Of a stretch of 64,000 nt of DNA, positions 11,469-20,683 are shown one piece after another; the stretch's first letter is position 1, and the number at the start of each line of letters is the position of its first letter. The notes under the pieces were generated by a model, which saw only the letters and a list, made by a program, of their open reading frames with translations, was not told the DNA's origin and made no database searches. The translations under genes were made by a program, and so were the position numbers. The DNA lies in the NCBI RefSeq assembly GCF_030409875.1, contig NZ_JAUFQR010000001.1:1550001-1614000 (forward strand), in the 5' to 3' direction. The DNA comes from Chryseobacterium tructae (GTDB lineage: Bacteria; Bacteroidota; Bacteroidia; Flavobacteriales; Weeksellaceae).

Positions 11469-11635
11469 AACTGGAAAATCACCCTAAGTTTATACTTTAG
11501 GCTCCAAATTTACACTTCTTTTTATTGTTTGTTTTACGGGAAAGCGTAAAAACTATACCATGGTAAGGGTGAATGAAGTGTTTTTCCAAATGAGTGTGTG
11601 AGTTTCATAACCCATATTTCTGATTATACAATTTT

Positions 11636-13126
11636 TTACTCGGTACTTTCATTGTTCTCCAGCTTCTGAAAATAGACAAAGAAATCCTCTTCACTCGGGA
11701 TGTTAAGTTTCTTTCTCAATCTGTATTTCTTTTGTTGAGCAGATTTATGTTCAATAGACATAATCGCTGCAATCTGTTTAGAACTGAAATTAAGACTGAT
11801 CATAGCAGAAAGCCATAGATCTGTGGAAGAAAGGTCACTATTTCTTTTAAGTAAAGTTTCAATAAAATCTGGATGTATTTCCTGAAACCGGGTTAGAAAA
11901 GAAGAGTCATTGTTTTTAGCAAGCAGTATCAGTTCATTATTATTTTCAATGATTTTATGACTTAAATTTTCATTTTCACTCTGTAAAAGTGTTATGCTAT
12001 TTTTTAAATCAGCAGTTTCATTAATGATTTGCTTTTTACTATGTTTCAATCTTTTGTATAAAAGGAATCCTGCGAGGATGATCAGAAGCAATACGAGCCC
12101 GGAAAAAATGATGACGTTGAACTTAAAAGTCTGTGCAGAAACTTCTTTTTCAGTCAATAATTTGTCAATAAGAAGATTTACTGTATTGTTCTGATTTTTG
12201 GATAGCTGTTCTTTTGCGTGGGTAAACTTATTATTGAATTCTGCTTGCTTTTCCTTATCTCCCAGATAACCATAAGTGTCTGCCATGGCCTCGTAGATAA
12301 ATGGAATATTATAAACCTTACGGGTCTTAATATAAATATCCAATCCTTTCTGATAATAGGTTAAGGCAAAAGCATCTTTTTCTCTGGTCCTATAATAATC
12401 TCCTGCAATACGGTAAACCTGTCCTCTTCGTGAATCCAGGATTTCTTTTCTTTGATTAGCAAGAATAAGGGCGCGTTCGAGATAAAAATTTACAGAATCT
12501 ATTTGTTTTGTATAAAACATATGGTGCTTCGCAATCAGGCTATTGATGAGGTCTGTATTTTCAATATTCATTGCTTTATGAAAATAGATAAGAGCAGAAT
12601 CACTTTGCTTAGCTTCATAAAGAAAATCCGCTCTGTTAGAAAATACTTTGGTGAGGATATATTTTTTTTGATCCTCTACAGAACACTTACGGGTATGATA
12701 AAGTGCTTTTGCATTATATTCAAGGGCTGTTTTGTGTAGTCTAGCTACCTTGCTCATTTGCCCATACTCTTGGAAAACTCTTGCTTTGAGTGCTTCATTA
12801 TCCGATTTGTTGAGTAATGATTCAGCTTTTTTTAAAAATACCAATCCTTTTTCATAGTTTCCAACTATAATGGACAAATTAGCGATGTTGATATAACAGA
12901 GTGCTGCTCCATCTGTATACCCATTTTTTTGAGCAAGATGGAGATATTCACGGTTTAGTTCTAATGCTTTTTCGTAATTTCCAGCGAGACTGAGGGCTTC
13001 ATTTTTCTGAAGAAGCGGATAATCAAAACTTTCTTTTTCCTTTTTTTTTGACGTACAGCTACTTAGTAAGCTACAAAGTACGATAAATGGAACGAGGTTT
13101 CTTTTTAAGAAATCGATATTTTTCAT
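11636..13126 (-). CDS. Membrane-anchored TPR protein with C-terminal LuxR-like HTH
   Basis: This 496-residue protein begins with a lipobox-like signal (LCSLLSSCTS), followed by TPR-type helical repeats (about residues 40-310). One transmembrane segment (about 335-358), a coiled coil, and a C-terminal HTH region (SSKQIAAIMSIEHKSAQQKKYRLRK split by a short turn) follow. The layout suggests a one-component regulator: repeats outside the inner membrane sense something and the HTH binds DNA inside. A paralogue with the same architecture lies at 31822-33266. Both sit on the opposite strand next to secreted surface-protein genes. The regulatory target is not shown by the sequence. Confidence 0.65.
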   Translation of the reverse strand: MKNIDFLKRNLVPFIVLCSLLSSCTSKKKEKESFDYPLLQKNEALSLAGNYEKALELNREYLHLAQKNGYTDGAALCYINIANLSIIVGNYEKGLVFLKKAESLLNKSDNEALKARVFQEYGQMSKVARLHKTALEYNAKALYHTRKCSVEDQKKYILTKVFSNRADFLYEAKQSDSALIYFHKAMNIENTDLINSLIAKHHMFYTKQIDSVNFYLERALILANQRKEILDSRRGQVYRIAGDYYRTREKDAFALTYYQKGLDIYIKTRKVYNIPFIYEAMADTYGYLGDKEKQAEFNNKFTHAKEQLSKNQNNTVNLLIDKLLTEKEVSAQTFKFNVIIFSGLVLLLIILAGFLLYKRLKHSKKQIINETADLKNSITLLQSENENLSHKIIENNNELILLAKNNDSSFLTRFQEIHPDFIETLLKRNSDLSSTDLWLSAMISLNFSSKQIAAIMSIEHKSAQQKKYRLRKKLNIPSEEDFFVYFQKLENNESTE

Positions 13127-13363
13127 AAGGTAGGATCGATGACAAAATTAAGAATAAATCAGAATAATTTTATGTTAAATAATAAAGATTTAAACATAAT
13201 TGATATGGTCTTAATATTATTGTACAATAGAATGAATTGAATAAAGGATTGTTAACGAGAAAGGAGGGGAGACTGGAGTGACAATATAATCATGTGGGAT
13301 AAATATCAGATATTCTGTATTTTCGTATATAATAATGCTGTTTTAATTCGAAACAAAGCGACC

Positions 13364-13947
13364 ATGGAAATAACCAATAAAAGAAAGGATGTTTATATCA
13401 ATACAAAAGCAGAATGGCGGCAATGGTTGGCAGAATTTCATCAATCTCATCAATCAGTTTGGGTCATCTGTAATACCAAAAAATCAGGACTTCCAGCAGT
13501 AGAATGGAGTGAATTGGTGGATGAAGCTCTTTGTTTTGGCTGGATCGATAGTACAAGAAAAACCATTGATGAGAGCTCTTTCAAGCAATTATTCAGTCAA
13601 CGTAAACCGAAGAGTACATGGTCTAGGATCAATAAAGAAAAAGTACAAAGGCTGATCGATGATCAACTGATGGCAGAAGCCGGTTATGAATGTATCAGAG
13701 TAGCTAAAGAAAATGGATCGTGGGTAATCCTTGATACAGTAGAAGATCTGATCATTCCAGAAGATTTGAATAAAGCCTTCACAAATTATACAGGTTCAGA
13801 AGAATATTTCAGGGCTTAAGCAAGTCGGTGAAAAAAATGATGCTTCAATGGATTATCCTTGCCAAACGGCCGGAAACCCGGGAAAGACGAATTACTGAAA
13901 TAGCAGAACACGCAGCACAGGGCAAGAAACCCAAACATTTTTTGTAA
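13364..13947 (+). pseudogene. YdeI/OmpD-associated family protein (one frameshift near the C-terminus)
   Basis: The frame from ATG 13364 encodes a YdeI-type domain (SVWVICNTKKSGLP, ALCFGWIDSTRK, FSQRKPKSTWSRINK). It stops at 13819 right after EEYFRA. The downstream frame continues with the typical basic C-terminus (KSVKKMMLQWI, KRPETRERRITEIAE) to a stop at 13947. One missing T at 13816-13817 (GCTTTAAGC to GCTTAAGC) explains the break, so the intact product would be about 194 residues. The family is widespread. A role in bacteriocin or peptide protection has been proposed for some members, but the function here is unknown. The upstream in-frame extension to 13292 is unlikely to be translated. 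Confidence 0.75.
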
Positions 13948-14056
13948 TCATCTTTTAAATAGATTTAGTCAACTTTGTTTTTAACAGAGTAGGACTGTAA
14001 TAAAAGCTATTCCTTATTTTTGCAGAGAATAATGACAAAGATGTTTATTCCAACAT

Positions 14057-14755
14057 ATGAGCGATATATTTTCTGACAATCATCAAATAGGAATGGTTTC
14101 CACATTTTCTGAACTTGTAAATACTCCTTTTCAAGGGGATATCAATGCAATATGTTGGCACAGAAATGTAGAGGGAGATTTTAAAGAAATTGTTTCTAAA
14201 CTTAAGCTGCAAGAGAATATTACGGAAGTTTCTGCTGAAGATCTTTTGGCATTAGCGTTATCTGAAAAGGGAAGTGTTGCGAGGGAAATTATTTTAAATG
14301 ATTTACAATTACTCACTGATTTCGGTGCTTCGCCTTCTCTTAATTTGCTTAAAAACTACGAACGGGATGAAGAGTTCGATTTCATTTCCACCGATGTGTA
14401 CTCCTACCATGTGGATCGTTCACCTATTGGAACAGATACTTTTTTATGCACCTATTATGGAGCCGCTAGTGATATATTGCCCAATCACCAGGCTGTACAA
14501 AAGATAGACGTGCCTGAAATCCGTGAGAAGCTTAAAGAACTGTACGATGGCCCGGAAGATGAATTTGAAACCTTTTTGAAAGATTGTTTTTTCGATCTGC
14601 ATTATCAAGCCAAAACCGATTCCAAACCTACGAATCTGGGAATAGGGCATCTTTGGCGACTGGCAGTAGATCATCCGACACAGCAGGTTTTGCCTTGTGT
14701 TCACAGAGCACCTGTTGAAAATGAAGGAGAATATCGGTTGCTTTTGATTTGTTAG
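14057..14755 (+). CDS. DUF1826-like protein
   Basis: This is a 232-residue soluble protein. Features include an N-terminal FSELVNTPFQGDINAICWHR segment, a central YHVDRSP and DTFLCTYYG motif, and a C-terminal CVHRAP plus LLLIC ending. This His/Cys pattern fits the DUF1826 family, which in other genomes often lies near zinc-handling COG0523 GTPases. No such gene is here. A TATTTTTG -7-like box lies at 14015-14022. The conserved His and Cys residues suggest metal binding, but this is inference. The family assignment is from memory and no reaction is known. Confidence 0.6.
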   Translation: MSDIFSDNHQIGMVSTFSELVNTPFQGDINAICWHRNVEGDFKEIVSKLKLQENITEVSAEDLLALALSEKGSVAREIILNDLQLLTDFGASPSLNLLKNYERDEEFDFISTDVYSYHVDRSPIGTDTFLCTYYGAASDILPNHQAVQKIDVPEIREKLKELYDGPEDEFETFLKDCFFDLHYQAKTDSKPTNLGIGHLWRLAVDHPTQQVLPCVHRAPVENEGEYRLLLIC

Positions 14756-14883
14756 GAAATGGTATTTAGTGAACTAAATAACCGAATTTCATTCAAAAGT
14801 AGTATATTTATAAGATATTTCTTTATTTCACTATATTTTGATTTTTATATTCTTGAAATAATTGTATTGAATTTTGATGGCTA

Positions 14884-16683
14884 ATGACTAGATCGATTGT
14901 AATTTTAATTTTCTTTTTAAGTGGTTTTTTCTTTTTAAATGCACAAGAGAAGAAAGACTCGCTTTATTATAAAATAGAAGAATTTTCAGATAAAAGAAAA
15001 GTAACCAAATTTCTTCATCGCTTCATATTCCGTAGAGAAGCGGATTCTACATCTGTTAAGTCCAGAATTGAAAAGCTACCGCAGGAAGCTTATAATAAAA
15101 AATACATCAGGAATGTCAGGATCGAAACCATTGACCCTTTTGGGTATGATTCAAAAGATCAGAAAGAAAAATTAAAATGGTACGATTGGTTTACAGATCA
15201 TCTTCATTCCACTACAAGAACATCTACCGTTAATAACTATTTGCTTTTTAAGGAAGGTGAACAATATAATGCTCAGAAACTTTATGAATCCGAACGTTTG
15301 CTGAGAACCATGCCTTTTGTAAATAGAGTTAACATCAGTGTTGCAGAAGATACTTCCAGTAAAGATTCCATTGATGTTGTGGTAAAAGTTCTTGATTCCT
15401 GGAGCTTGAAGCCGAGAGTCAGTTATTCCGGAAGTAAAATCGGCTTAGGAGTCACTGAGGAAAATGTCTTAGGCCTGGGACATACACTTGATTTTCTTTA
15501 TAGAAATGATTCTAAAGAAAAGCAGGACTACTTTTTAGGAAGCTATACCACTTATAATCTTTTTGGATCTTATATCAGTGCTCAAATTCTTGGAGAGCGG
15601 GATTTTTTTAAAAATGAAAGAATCAGTTTCAATGTCAGAAGAGACTTTTTCTCTCCTTTAACGAAATGGGCAGGGGGTTTTACTTTTGATTATTTTAAGC
15701 GAAATGTATTGCTTCCTATAGAAACAGATACGGCTTTTCCGGAAGTTCAGATCAAAGTGTACAGCCAGGATTTATGGGGTGGTTATCAAATACCGGTTTC
15801 ATCGGATCCTAGTGAAAAAGTTACCAGTAATATTGCCGTGATAGGAAGGTTTCAGAACTATCAGTATAAAGATAGTCCCGGAATCGATCGGTATAAATAT
15901 TTTAGCTCTTACAATAGTTTTTTGATGTCTATTGGGTTAATTAACAGGCGATTTTCCGTTCAGAAAAATATTTTTCAATATGATTTGCCGGAGGATATTG
16001 CTTATGGAAATTCAGTGAGCATTATTGCAGGTGGTTTATCTAGAAATAAAGAAGTAAATCCTTATGTAGGTGTTTCCGCATCTTACGGAAGCTTCACAAG
16101 GTTGGGTTATTTTACTTTGAAAGCACAGTTTGGAAGGTTTTTCAATGAAGACAATCAAAACAAAGAATCATTCCGTATAGATGGAACTTATTTTACGAAT
16201 CTTATGGATTGGAAGTTTGCCAAAGTAAGACATTTCTTTTCCCCCACCTTGGCATTAGGAAATCCGCAGCATAATTATTCTTACAAAGATCGTATCAATC
16301 TCTCTTCTCCGGATGAGTTTCCGGTTTATAATGCTGATTATATCGGGACAAAAAAAATGGTTTTAAGATATCAGCTTCAAATGTTCATTCATAAAACCTG
16401 GAAAAACTTTCATTTCAGCCCTTATTTAACAATGGCAGTAGGCTGGCTGGGAATGCCTGATGAAAAATTATTGAAAACACACGCAAATACTAAAATAGGA
16501 GTGGGCGTTTTAATTAATAACCCATTTTTGGTATTCAACAGAATTCAGATTTCTTTCACTTATTATCCTCGGGTTCCATTTGATAATAACTCTGTTTTTG
16601 ATTTTAACAGCAACCGAAATAACCTTCTGCCTATGAATAGCTTTGCAACAGAGGTACCCCATTTTGTGAATTTCGGGAATTGA
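14884..16683 (+). CDS. Omp85/BamA-like outer-membrane beta-barrel protein
   Basis: This 599-residue protein starts with a signal peptide ending near LNAQEK. A POTRA-like segment follows (about residues 70-165; FKEGEQYNAQKLYESERLLRTM split by a turn), then a long C-terminal barrel region of alternating aromatic strands ending in ...VPHFVNFGN. One POTRA-like module and about 16 strands resemble the small Omp85 proteins common in Flavobacteriia. The predicted site is the outer membrane, with a role in protein insertion or translocation. No partner subunit is adjacent. The start was chosen because the signal peptide follows directly. Confidence 0.65.
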   Translation: MTRSIVILIFFLSGFFFLNAQEKKDSLYYKIEEFSDKRKVTKFLHRFIFRREADSTSVKSRIEKLPQEAYNKKYIRNVRIETIDPFGYDSKDQKEKLKWYDWFTDHLHSTTRTSTVNNYLLFKEGEQYNAQKLYESERLLRTMPFVNRVNISVAEDTSSKDSIDVVVKVLDSWSLKPRVSYSGSKIGLGVTEENVLGLGHTLDFLYRNDSKEKQDYFLGSYTTYNLFGSYISAQILGERDFFKNERISFNVRRDFFSPLTKWAGGFTFDYFKRNVLLPIETDTAFPEVQIKVYSQDLWGGYQIPVSSDPSEKVTSNIAVIGRFQNYQYKDSPGIDRYKYFSSYNSFLMSIGLINRRFSVQKNIFQYDLPEDIAYGNSVSIIAGGLSRNKEVNPYVGVSASYGSFTRLGYFTLKAQFGRFFNEDNQNKESFRIDGTYFTNLMDWKFAKVRHFFSPTLALGNPQHNYSYKDRINLSSPDEFPVYNADYIGTKKMVLRYQLQMFIHKTWKNFHFSPYLTMAVGWLGMPDEKLLKTHANTKIGVGVLINNPFLVFNRIQISFTYYPRVPFDNNSVFDFNSNRNNLLPMNSFATEVPHFVNFGN

Positions 16684-16914
16684 TAATATAGTAATCCTAT
16701 AGATTGTTTTGTTAAAGAATAGAGCTTGCTTTATTCTTCTTTCATCCTGAAATTTCATATGAAGAATCGCTAACCATTGAAAAGGCTTTCTTGTGTTCAG
16801 ATCCGGAGAATTTATAATTTTTAACGATTTGATCCAAGTAATAGTTTTTCCGATTATATTTGACTTTCTTTTGAAAAGTCACTTTATATAGAAAAAACTA
16901 ATTCAACCATAACA

Positions 16915-17423
16915 ATGCTTAATAAAACAACATTAAAAGATTTTATCTACTGGACAGCTATTTTTATCGTGTCTATCTCTATGCTTATCTATGGTCTAAG
17001 CAAACCATTTCAATTTGCAAGTGTTGAAAATACACAAGTGATGAATAAACTATCGGGTCAACAGCTTATGTGGGCTTTTTATGGCTATTCAAAATTATAT
17101 CCGATTATCATTGGCTTTTTTGAAGTGACAGGAGCGTTATTGATCTTATTTAATAGAACAAGAATTTGGGTTGTTTACTTTTAACAACGATACTCATCAA
17201 TATTATTATTCAGGACTATATATTTCATATTATAGCATTGTCATCTGCAGTTTACTATCAGTTATTGATAATTTTACTATTAGTCTTTGATAGGGATAAA
17301 GTGATAAATTTGTTAAAATATTTATTTTTTAATCCCCAAAAAGGGAGAATTAATGTAATTATTATAGCTGTTTCTCTGATAGTTGCATTGATTTTAAAAT
17401 TTTATGAAACAAAAATAATTTAG
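16915..17423 (+). pseudogene. MauE/DoxX-like four-helix membrane protein (one frameshift)
   Basis: The first frame (16915-17184) has two membrane segments and stops after RIWVVYF. The second, overlapping frame continues as GCLLLTTILINIII and ends at 17423 with further hydrophobic segments. One missing G in the run 17168-17170 would give RIWGCLLLTT and a single protein of about 170 residues. The topology resembles DoxX/MauE membrane proteins, which take part in quinone or disulphide redox chemistry. It lies directly upstream of a Cys-containing RiPP precursor, and MauE-like proteins often occur near peptide export genes. A link to the RiPP cluster is plausible but not shown. Confidence 0.55.
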
Positions 17424-17474
17424 GATTTGATATTATTTATTATATTTAGAAAAGTTTAATACCAAAATTTATTT

Positions 17475-17675
17475 ATGAAAACCAAGAAAACAAAATTTGA
17501 GAAATTTTCAAAACTTCCTAACTTAAACAAGGATCTATTGAATAAAGTGAAAGGAGGTGTAGCGGCAATCGAAGAATCTGCAGAGATTACAATATCTAAT
17601 AAGTGTGGCCATTTCTATACAATCAGTGGAGAGTGTAGAGCAGACGGTAGCAGCTGCTGGCCTTGGCCTTTTTAA
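17475..17675 (+). CDS. Double-glycine-leader RiPP precursor (lanthipeptide type)
   Basis: This is a 66-residue peptide. Residues 1-28 form a charged helical leader ending in the cleavage-type motif KGG (LNKVKGG). The core of about 38 residues has three Cys, several Ser/Thr, and a tryptophan-rich end (SSCWPWPF). A LanM-type synthetase gene lies 158 bp downstream on the same strand, so this is its probable substrate. The leader would be removed by a C39 peptidase-transporter, but none is present in the window. An alternative is a disulphide-linked bacteriocin. A long hairpin follows the stop codon. Confidence 0.75.
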   Translation: MKTKKTKFEKFSKLPNLNKDLLNKVKGGVAAIEESAEITISNKCGHFYTISGECRADGSSCWPWPF

Positions 17676-17692
17676 TTATCAGGCATAATTAA

Positions 17693-17731
17693 CAAAGGGC
17701 TATTCTCTAATTTATTGAGAATAGCCCTTTG
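17693..17731 (+). terminator. 15-bp hairpin between lanthipeptide precursor and LanM
   Basis: A perfect 15-bp inverted repeat (CAAAGGGCTATTCTC / reverse complement) has a 9-nt loop and lies 18 bp after the precursor stop. No good T-tract follows, so it is more likely a partial terminator or mRNA-stabilising hairpin. Either would raise precursor mRNA above LanM mRNA. Confidence 0.6.
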
Positions 17732-17833
17732 CTATTATAGGCCGTTAGTCATCAGAAATTACAATTAAAAAATCATCGTAGCTTTTTCAAATATCAGATA
17801 AACTTTTAAAAGTTTTCACTTATTATCACCTAT

Positions 17834-20596
17834 ATGGAATATAATTCACTTTTCATCGTAAAAAAAAGAAACCTTATTACAAATAAGAATTATAAAAAGA
17901 CCTTGTTTTTAAATTTATTTTCAGATTGGTTAGAAGATGCTCAACAAAAAATCTTAATTGCAGACGGTTTTATATCTGAAAAAGCGATAACATTTTCTTT
18001 TAATTCCCTATACGATACCATCATCGAAATATCAGAAAGGGCGCTAGTTGTTGAGTATAGAGTCTTTGAAGAAGAGATCAATAAAGAACCCAGCGAAGAA
18101 AAATTAGTTGAATTTGAAAAAGAGCTTTTATCAGTAGAGTACAGAAAATATTTACTCGATGAATATCCGGAACTTTTTAGATTGGTTTTCGAAAATATTA
18201 ACTATTTCGTTGAGAATCTTAATGACATTATTTCTAACTATATAAAAGATTTTGAAGAGATTAAACAAATGTTTAATATCAAAAACTCTGATATTGAATA
18301 TATAAGAATCGGGCTCGGAGACAATCATAATAAAAATAAAAGTACCAGTTTATTAAAAATAAATAACGAGTCTCCCATCATATTTAAACCGAGAGACTTA
18401 GCCCTTGAAGTATGCTTTTCTAATTTTCTTACCTATTATAATAATTCTTGTGGTACCAATATCTATTTACCTAAGACTTTATACAGAAAAAAATATTCAT
18501 GGACAGAATTTATTAAGTCGTCCAATCAGGAAGCCCAAAAAGCTTATTTATTCGAAGAAATAGGACATACAATTTGTATTCTGTACTTCCTTAATGGTAC
18601 AGATTTTCATTACGAAAATATAATTGTCAATGATACAGAAGGGTTGGTGCTTATAGATTGTGAATCTCTTTTATATCCTATTGTTAATATTCGAAGAAAT
18701 GAGCACAATGTGCTTTCTATAGGGCTTTTGCCTAAAAAGATTAAAGTTGGAAATCAACAGGTGGATTTTAGTGGGCTAAATCTCAATGCGGATATCACCC
18801 AAGACTCTCCAATAGAAAGAGAAGCTATTAGTATTGAAAATGGAGAAATAACCGCAGTTGAAGGGAAAAATATATTGGTTAAACCCAATAATTTTCAACT
18901 TGATAATCAGGAAAATGTCAATGATTATATTGATGAAATATTAGCCGGGTTTAAAAAATCATATCTTTTCTTAATGGAGAATAAGGATGAGTTGATGACA
19001 TTTTTTGATACAGATTCTTCCGATTATCCTATACGTTTCTTACTCCGAAATACCTATCTCTATTCCCATGTATTGTATGAGTCTTTATCACCTATTCTAC
19101 TAACGGATCAGGAAGATAGAATTTCATTTATGCAACAATTGGAAGAACCTTATTTTGGATTTAATAATTTATTAGATTCGGAGGTCGCAGATTTATATAA
19201 TAATGATATTCCTTATTATTATTGTAATGCGAAATCAACGACTCTGGAAAACACCAGTGGATTAAGCCAGAATCAATTTTTTGAAAAAAGCCCGTTAGAT
19301 GCTCTCCATTACAAATTGAATAACAAGATTTCAAAAAGAGATTTAGAGCAGCAGTTATTATTAATCAGATACAGTTTTGCTCAAAATACTTCTCAGAATT
19401 CTACTAAAATATTTCCCAAAGCATATGTTTCGGAGAATATCAACTTAATATATGATCATTTCAAAAATTTAGTAGGCGAGAGCAGTACTTACTTTACCCT
19501 TCAGGAATCTTATAAAGAAGCCAATCAGTATAATTTAGAATATACGCATCGCGATTTAATTAATGGTATGTTTGGAGACATCCTATTCTTAGCCGAAGCC
19601 AATAAAATATTCAAAAATTCTTATATAAGTGAAACGATATCCCGTCTATACAAAGATAATGTTCAACAATTACGCAGTTCTGAATATATAGGAATGGCCG
19701 GAATGGGCGGGGCAATATATTTTTTGTCAAGAATGTATAGGATATATAATGACGACCAATATATCAATGAGGCCCTACAATGTATTGAATCTCCTGATTT
19801 AATAAGCAATATTGAAAAATCTCAAAACAACGGAGTTATTTATGGGAGAGCAGGTTTATTAATTGCGTTAATAGAGCTTAAAAAGATAAGTGACAACTCA
19901 ACGGTAGACCAATTAATACATCTTACTTACAATCAGATGATCTCTTCTGCTGTTGTAACACCGGAAGGGATACACTGGCTTTCAGAATTCCATCATCAGC
20001 CATTGTGTGGAGTAGCCCATGGATCGTCTGGTATTATTTTGTCACTTTTAAGATACTTTAAATTATTTGAAGATGCAGAATGTAAAAATATCATTCAACA
20101 GGCTGTATTGTTTGAAAATACCTTTTACAGTGCAAAACATAATAATTGGTCAGACAACAGAAGTTTCGTTTCAAAAGAATTGCAATATTCTACTTTTGGA
20201 TGGTCACATGGTAGTCCTGGGATAGGATTGATTCGCTTGGAATTAATTGAATCCAATATATTTCAATCCGATGACTTTTTAGATACTCTGAAAACCGACT
20301 TGCAAAACTGTGTTGAATCTACTTATAAAAATGGTTTCAAAGGAAGTGACTCACTGATTTTCGGAAAATTCGGAAATTCTGAACTTCTCGTTCGTTTTTC
20401 AAATCATATTAATGATCCCCAGTTATTAGGCGAAATAGAAAGTCATCTCAATTCATTTAACAGTTTATCTTTTATTAAAAATAATAGGGGACTTATCATT
20501 CCGGGGCTTTTCAATGGCGTTTCCGGATATGGATATCAGTTACTGTTTTTTAATAAAGAGATCAAGAATTCTATACTTACATTTGAATGTAATTAA
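17834..20596 (+). CDS. lanM: LanM-type lanthipeptide synthetase with degenerate cyclase zinc site
   Basis: This 920-residue protein is a class II lanthipeptide synthetase. The N-terminal kinase-like dehydratase keeps its key residues: Lys in IIFKPRD, Asp/His/Asn in GTDFHYENI, and Asp/Glu in LIDCESL. The C-terminal half is LanC-like (NGMFGDILFLAEA, GVAHGSSGI, WSHGSPGIG). The three zinc ligands are all replaced: Ser for Cys in the usual W-C-H-G motif (GWSHGSPG), and Ile-Phe for the Cys-His pair in the usual S-L-C-H-G motif (DSLIFGKFG). The dehydratase should phosphorylate and eliminate Ser/Thr. Zinc-dependent thioether closure looks impossible. The likely substrate is the peptide at 17475. A terminator shared with the convergent gene follows. 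Confidence 0.85.
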   Translation: MEYNSLFIVKKRNLITNKNYKKTLFLNLFSDWLEDAQQKILIADGFISEKAITFSFNSLYDTIIEISERALVVEYRVFEEEINKEPSEEKLVEFEKELLSVEYRKYLLDEYPELFRLVFENINYFVENLNDIISNYIKDFEEIKQMFNIKNSDIEYIRIGLGDNHNKNKSTSLLKINNESPIIFKPRDLALEVCFSNFLTYYNNSCGTNIYLPKTLYRKKYSWTEFIKSSNQEAQKAYLFEEIGHTICILYFLNGTDFHYENIIVNDTEGLVLIDCESLLYPIVNIRRNEHNVLSIGLLPKKIKVGNQQVDFSGLNLNADITQDSPIEREAISIENGEITAVEGKNILVKPNNFQLDNQENVNDYIDEILAGFKKSYLFLMENKDELMTFFDTDSSDYPIRFLLRNTYLYSHVLYESLSPILLTDQEDRISFMQQLEEPYFGFNNLLDSEVADLYNNDIPYYYCNAKSTTLENTSGLSQNQFFEKSPLDALHYKLNNKISKRDLEQQLLLIRYSFAQNTSQNSTKIFPKAYVSENINLIYDHFKNLVGESSTYFTLQESYKEANQYNLEYTHRDLINGMFGDILFLAEANKIFKNSYISETISRLYKDNVQQLRSSEYIGMAGMGGAIYFLSRMYRIYNDDQYINEALQCIESPDLISNIEKSQNNGVIYGRAGLLIALIELKKISDNSTVDQLIHLTYNQMISSAVVTPEGIHWLSEFHHQPLCGVAHGSSGIILSLLRYFKLFEDAECKNIIQQAVLFENTFYSAKHNNWSDNRSFVSKELQYSTFGWSHGSPGIGLIRLELIESNIFQSDDFLDTLKTDLQNCVESTYKNGFKGSDSLIFGKFGNSELLVRFSNHINDPQLLGEIESHLNSFNSLSFIKNNRGLIIPGLFNGVSGYGYQLLFFNKEIKNSILTFECN

Positions 20597-20648
20597 GCTT
20601 TTAAAGCTGAAGAAATAGAGATTGCATTAGGTAATCAATATGAAAAAG

Positions 20649-20683
20649 AAGACTCCGCTTTTTAAAAAGTGGAGTCTTTTTTT
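20649..20683. terminator. Bidirectional terminator between lanM and the hydrolase gene
   Basis: A 15-bp stem (AAGACTCCGCTTTTT and its near-exact complement, one G-U pair) is followed by seven T rightward. It serves lanM. Its 3' end touches the stop codon of the convergent hydrolase gene. Confidence 0.85.
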
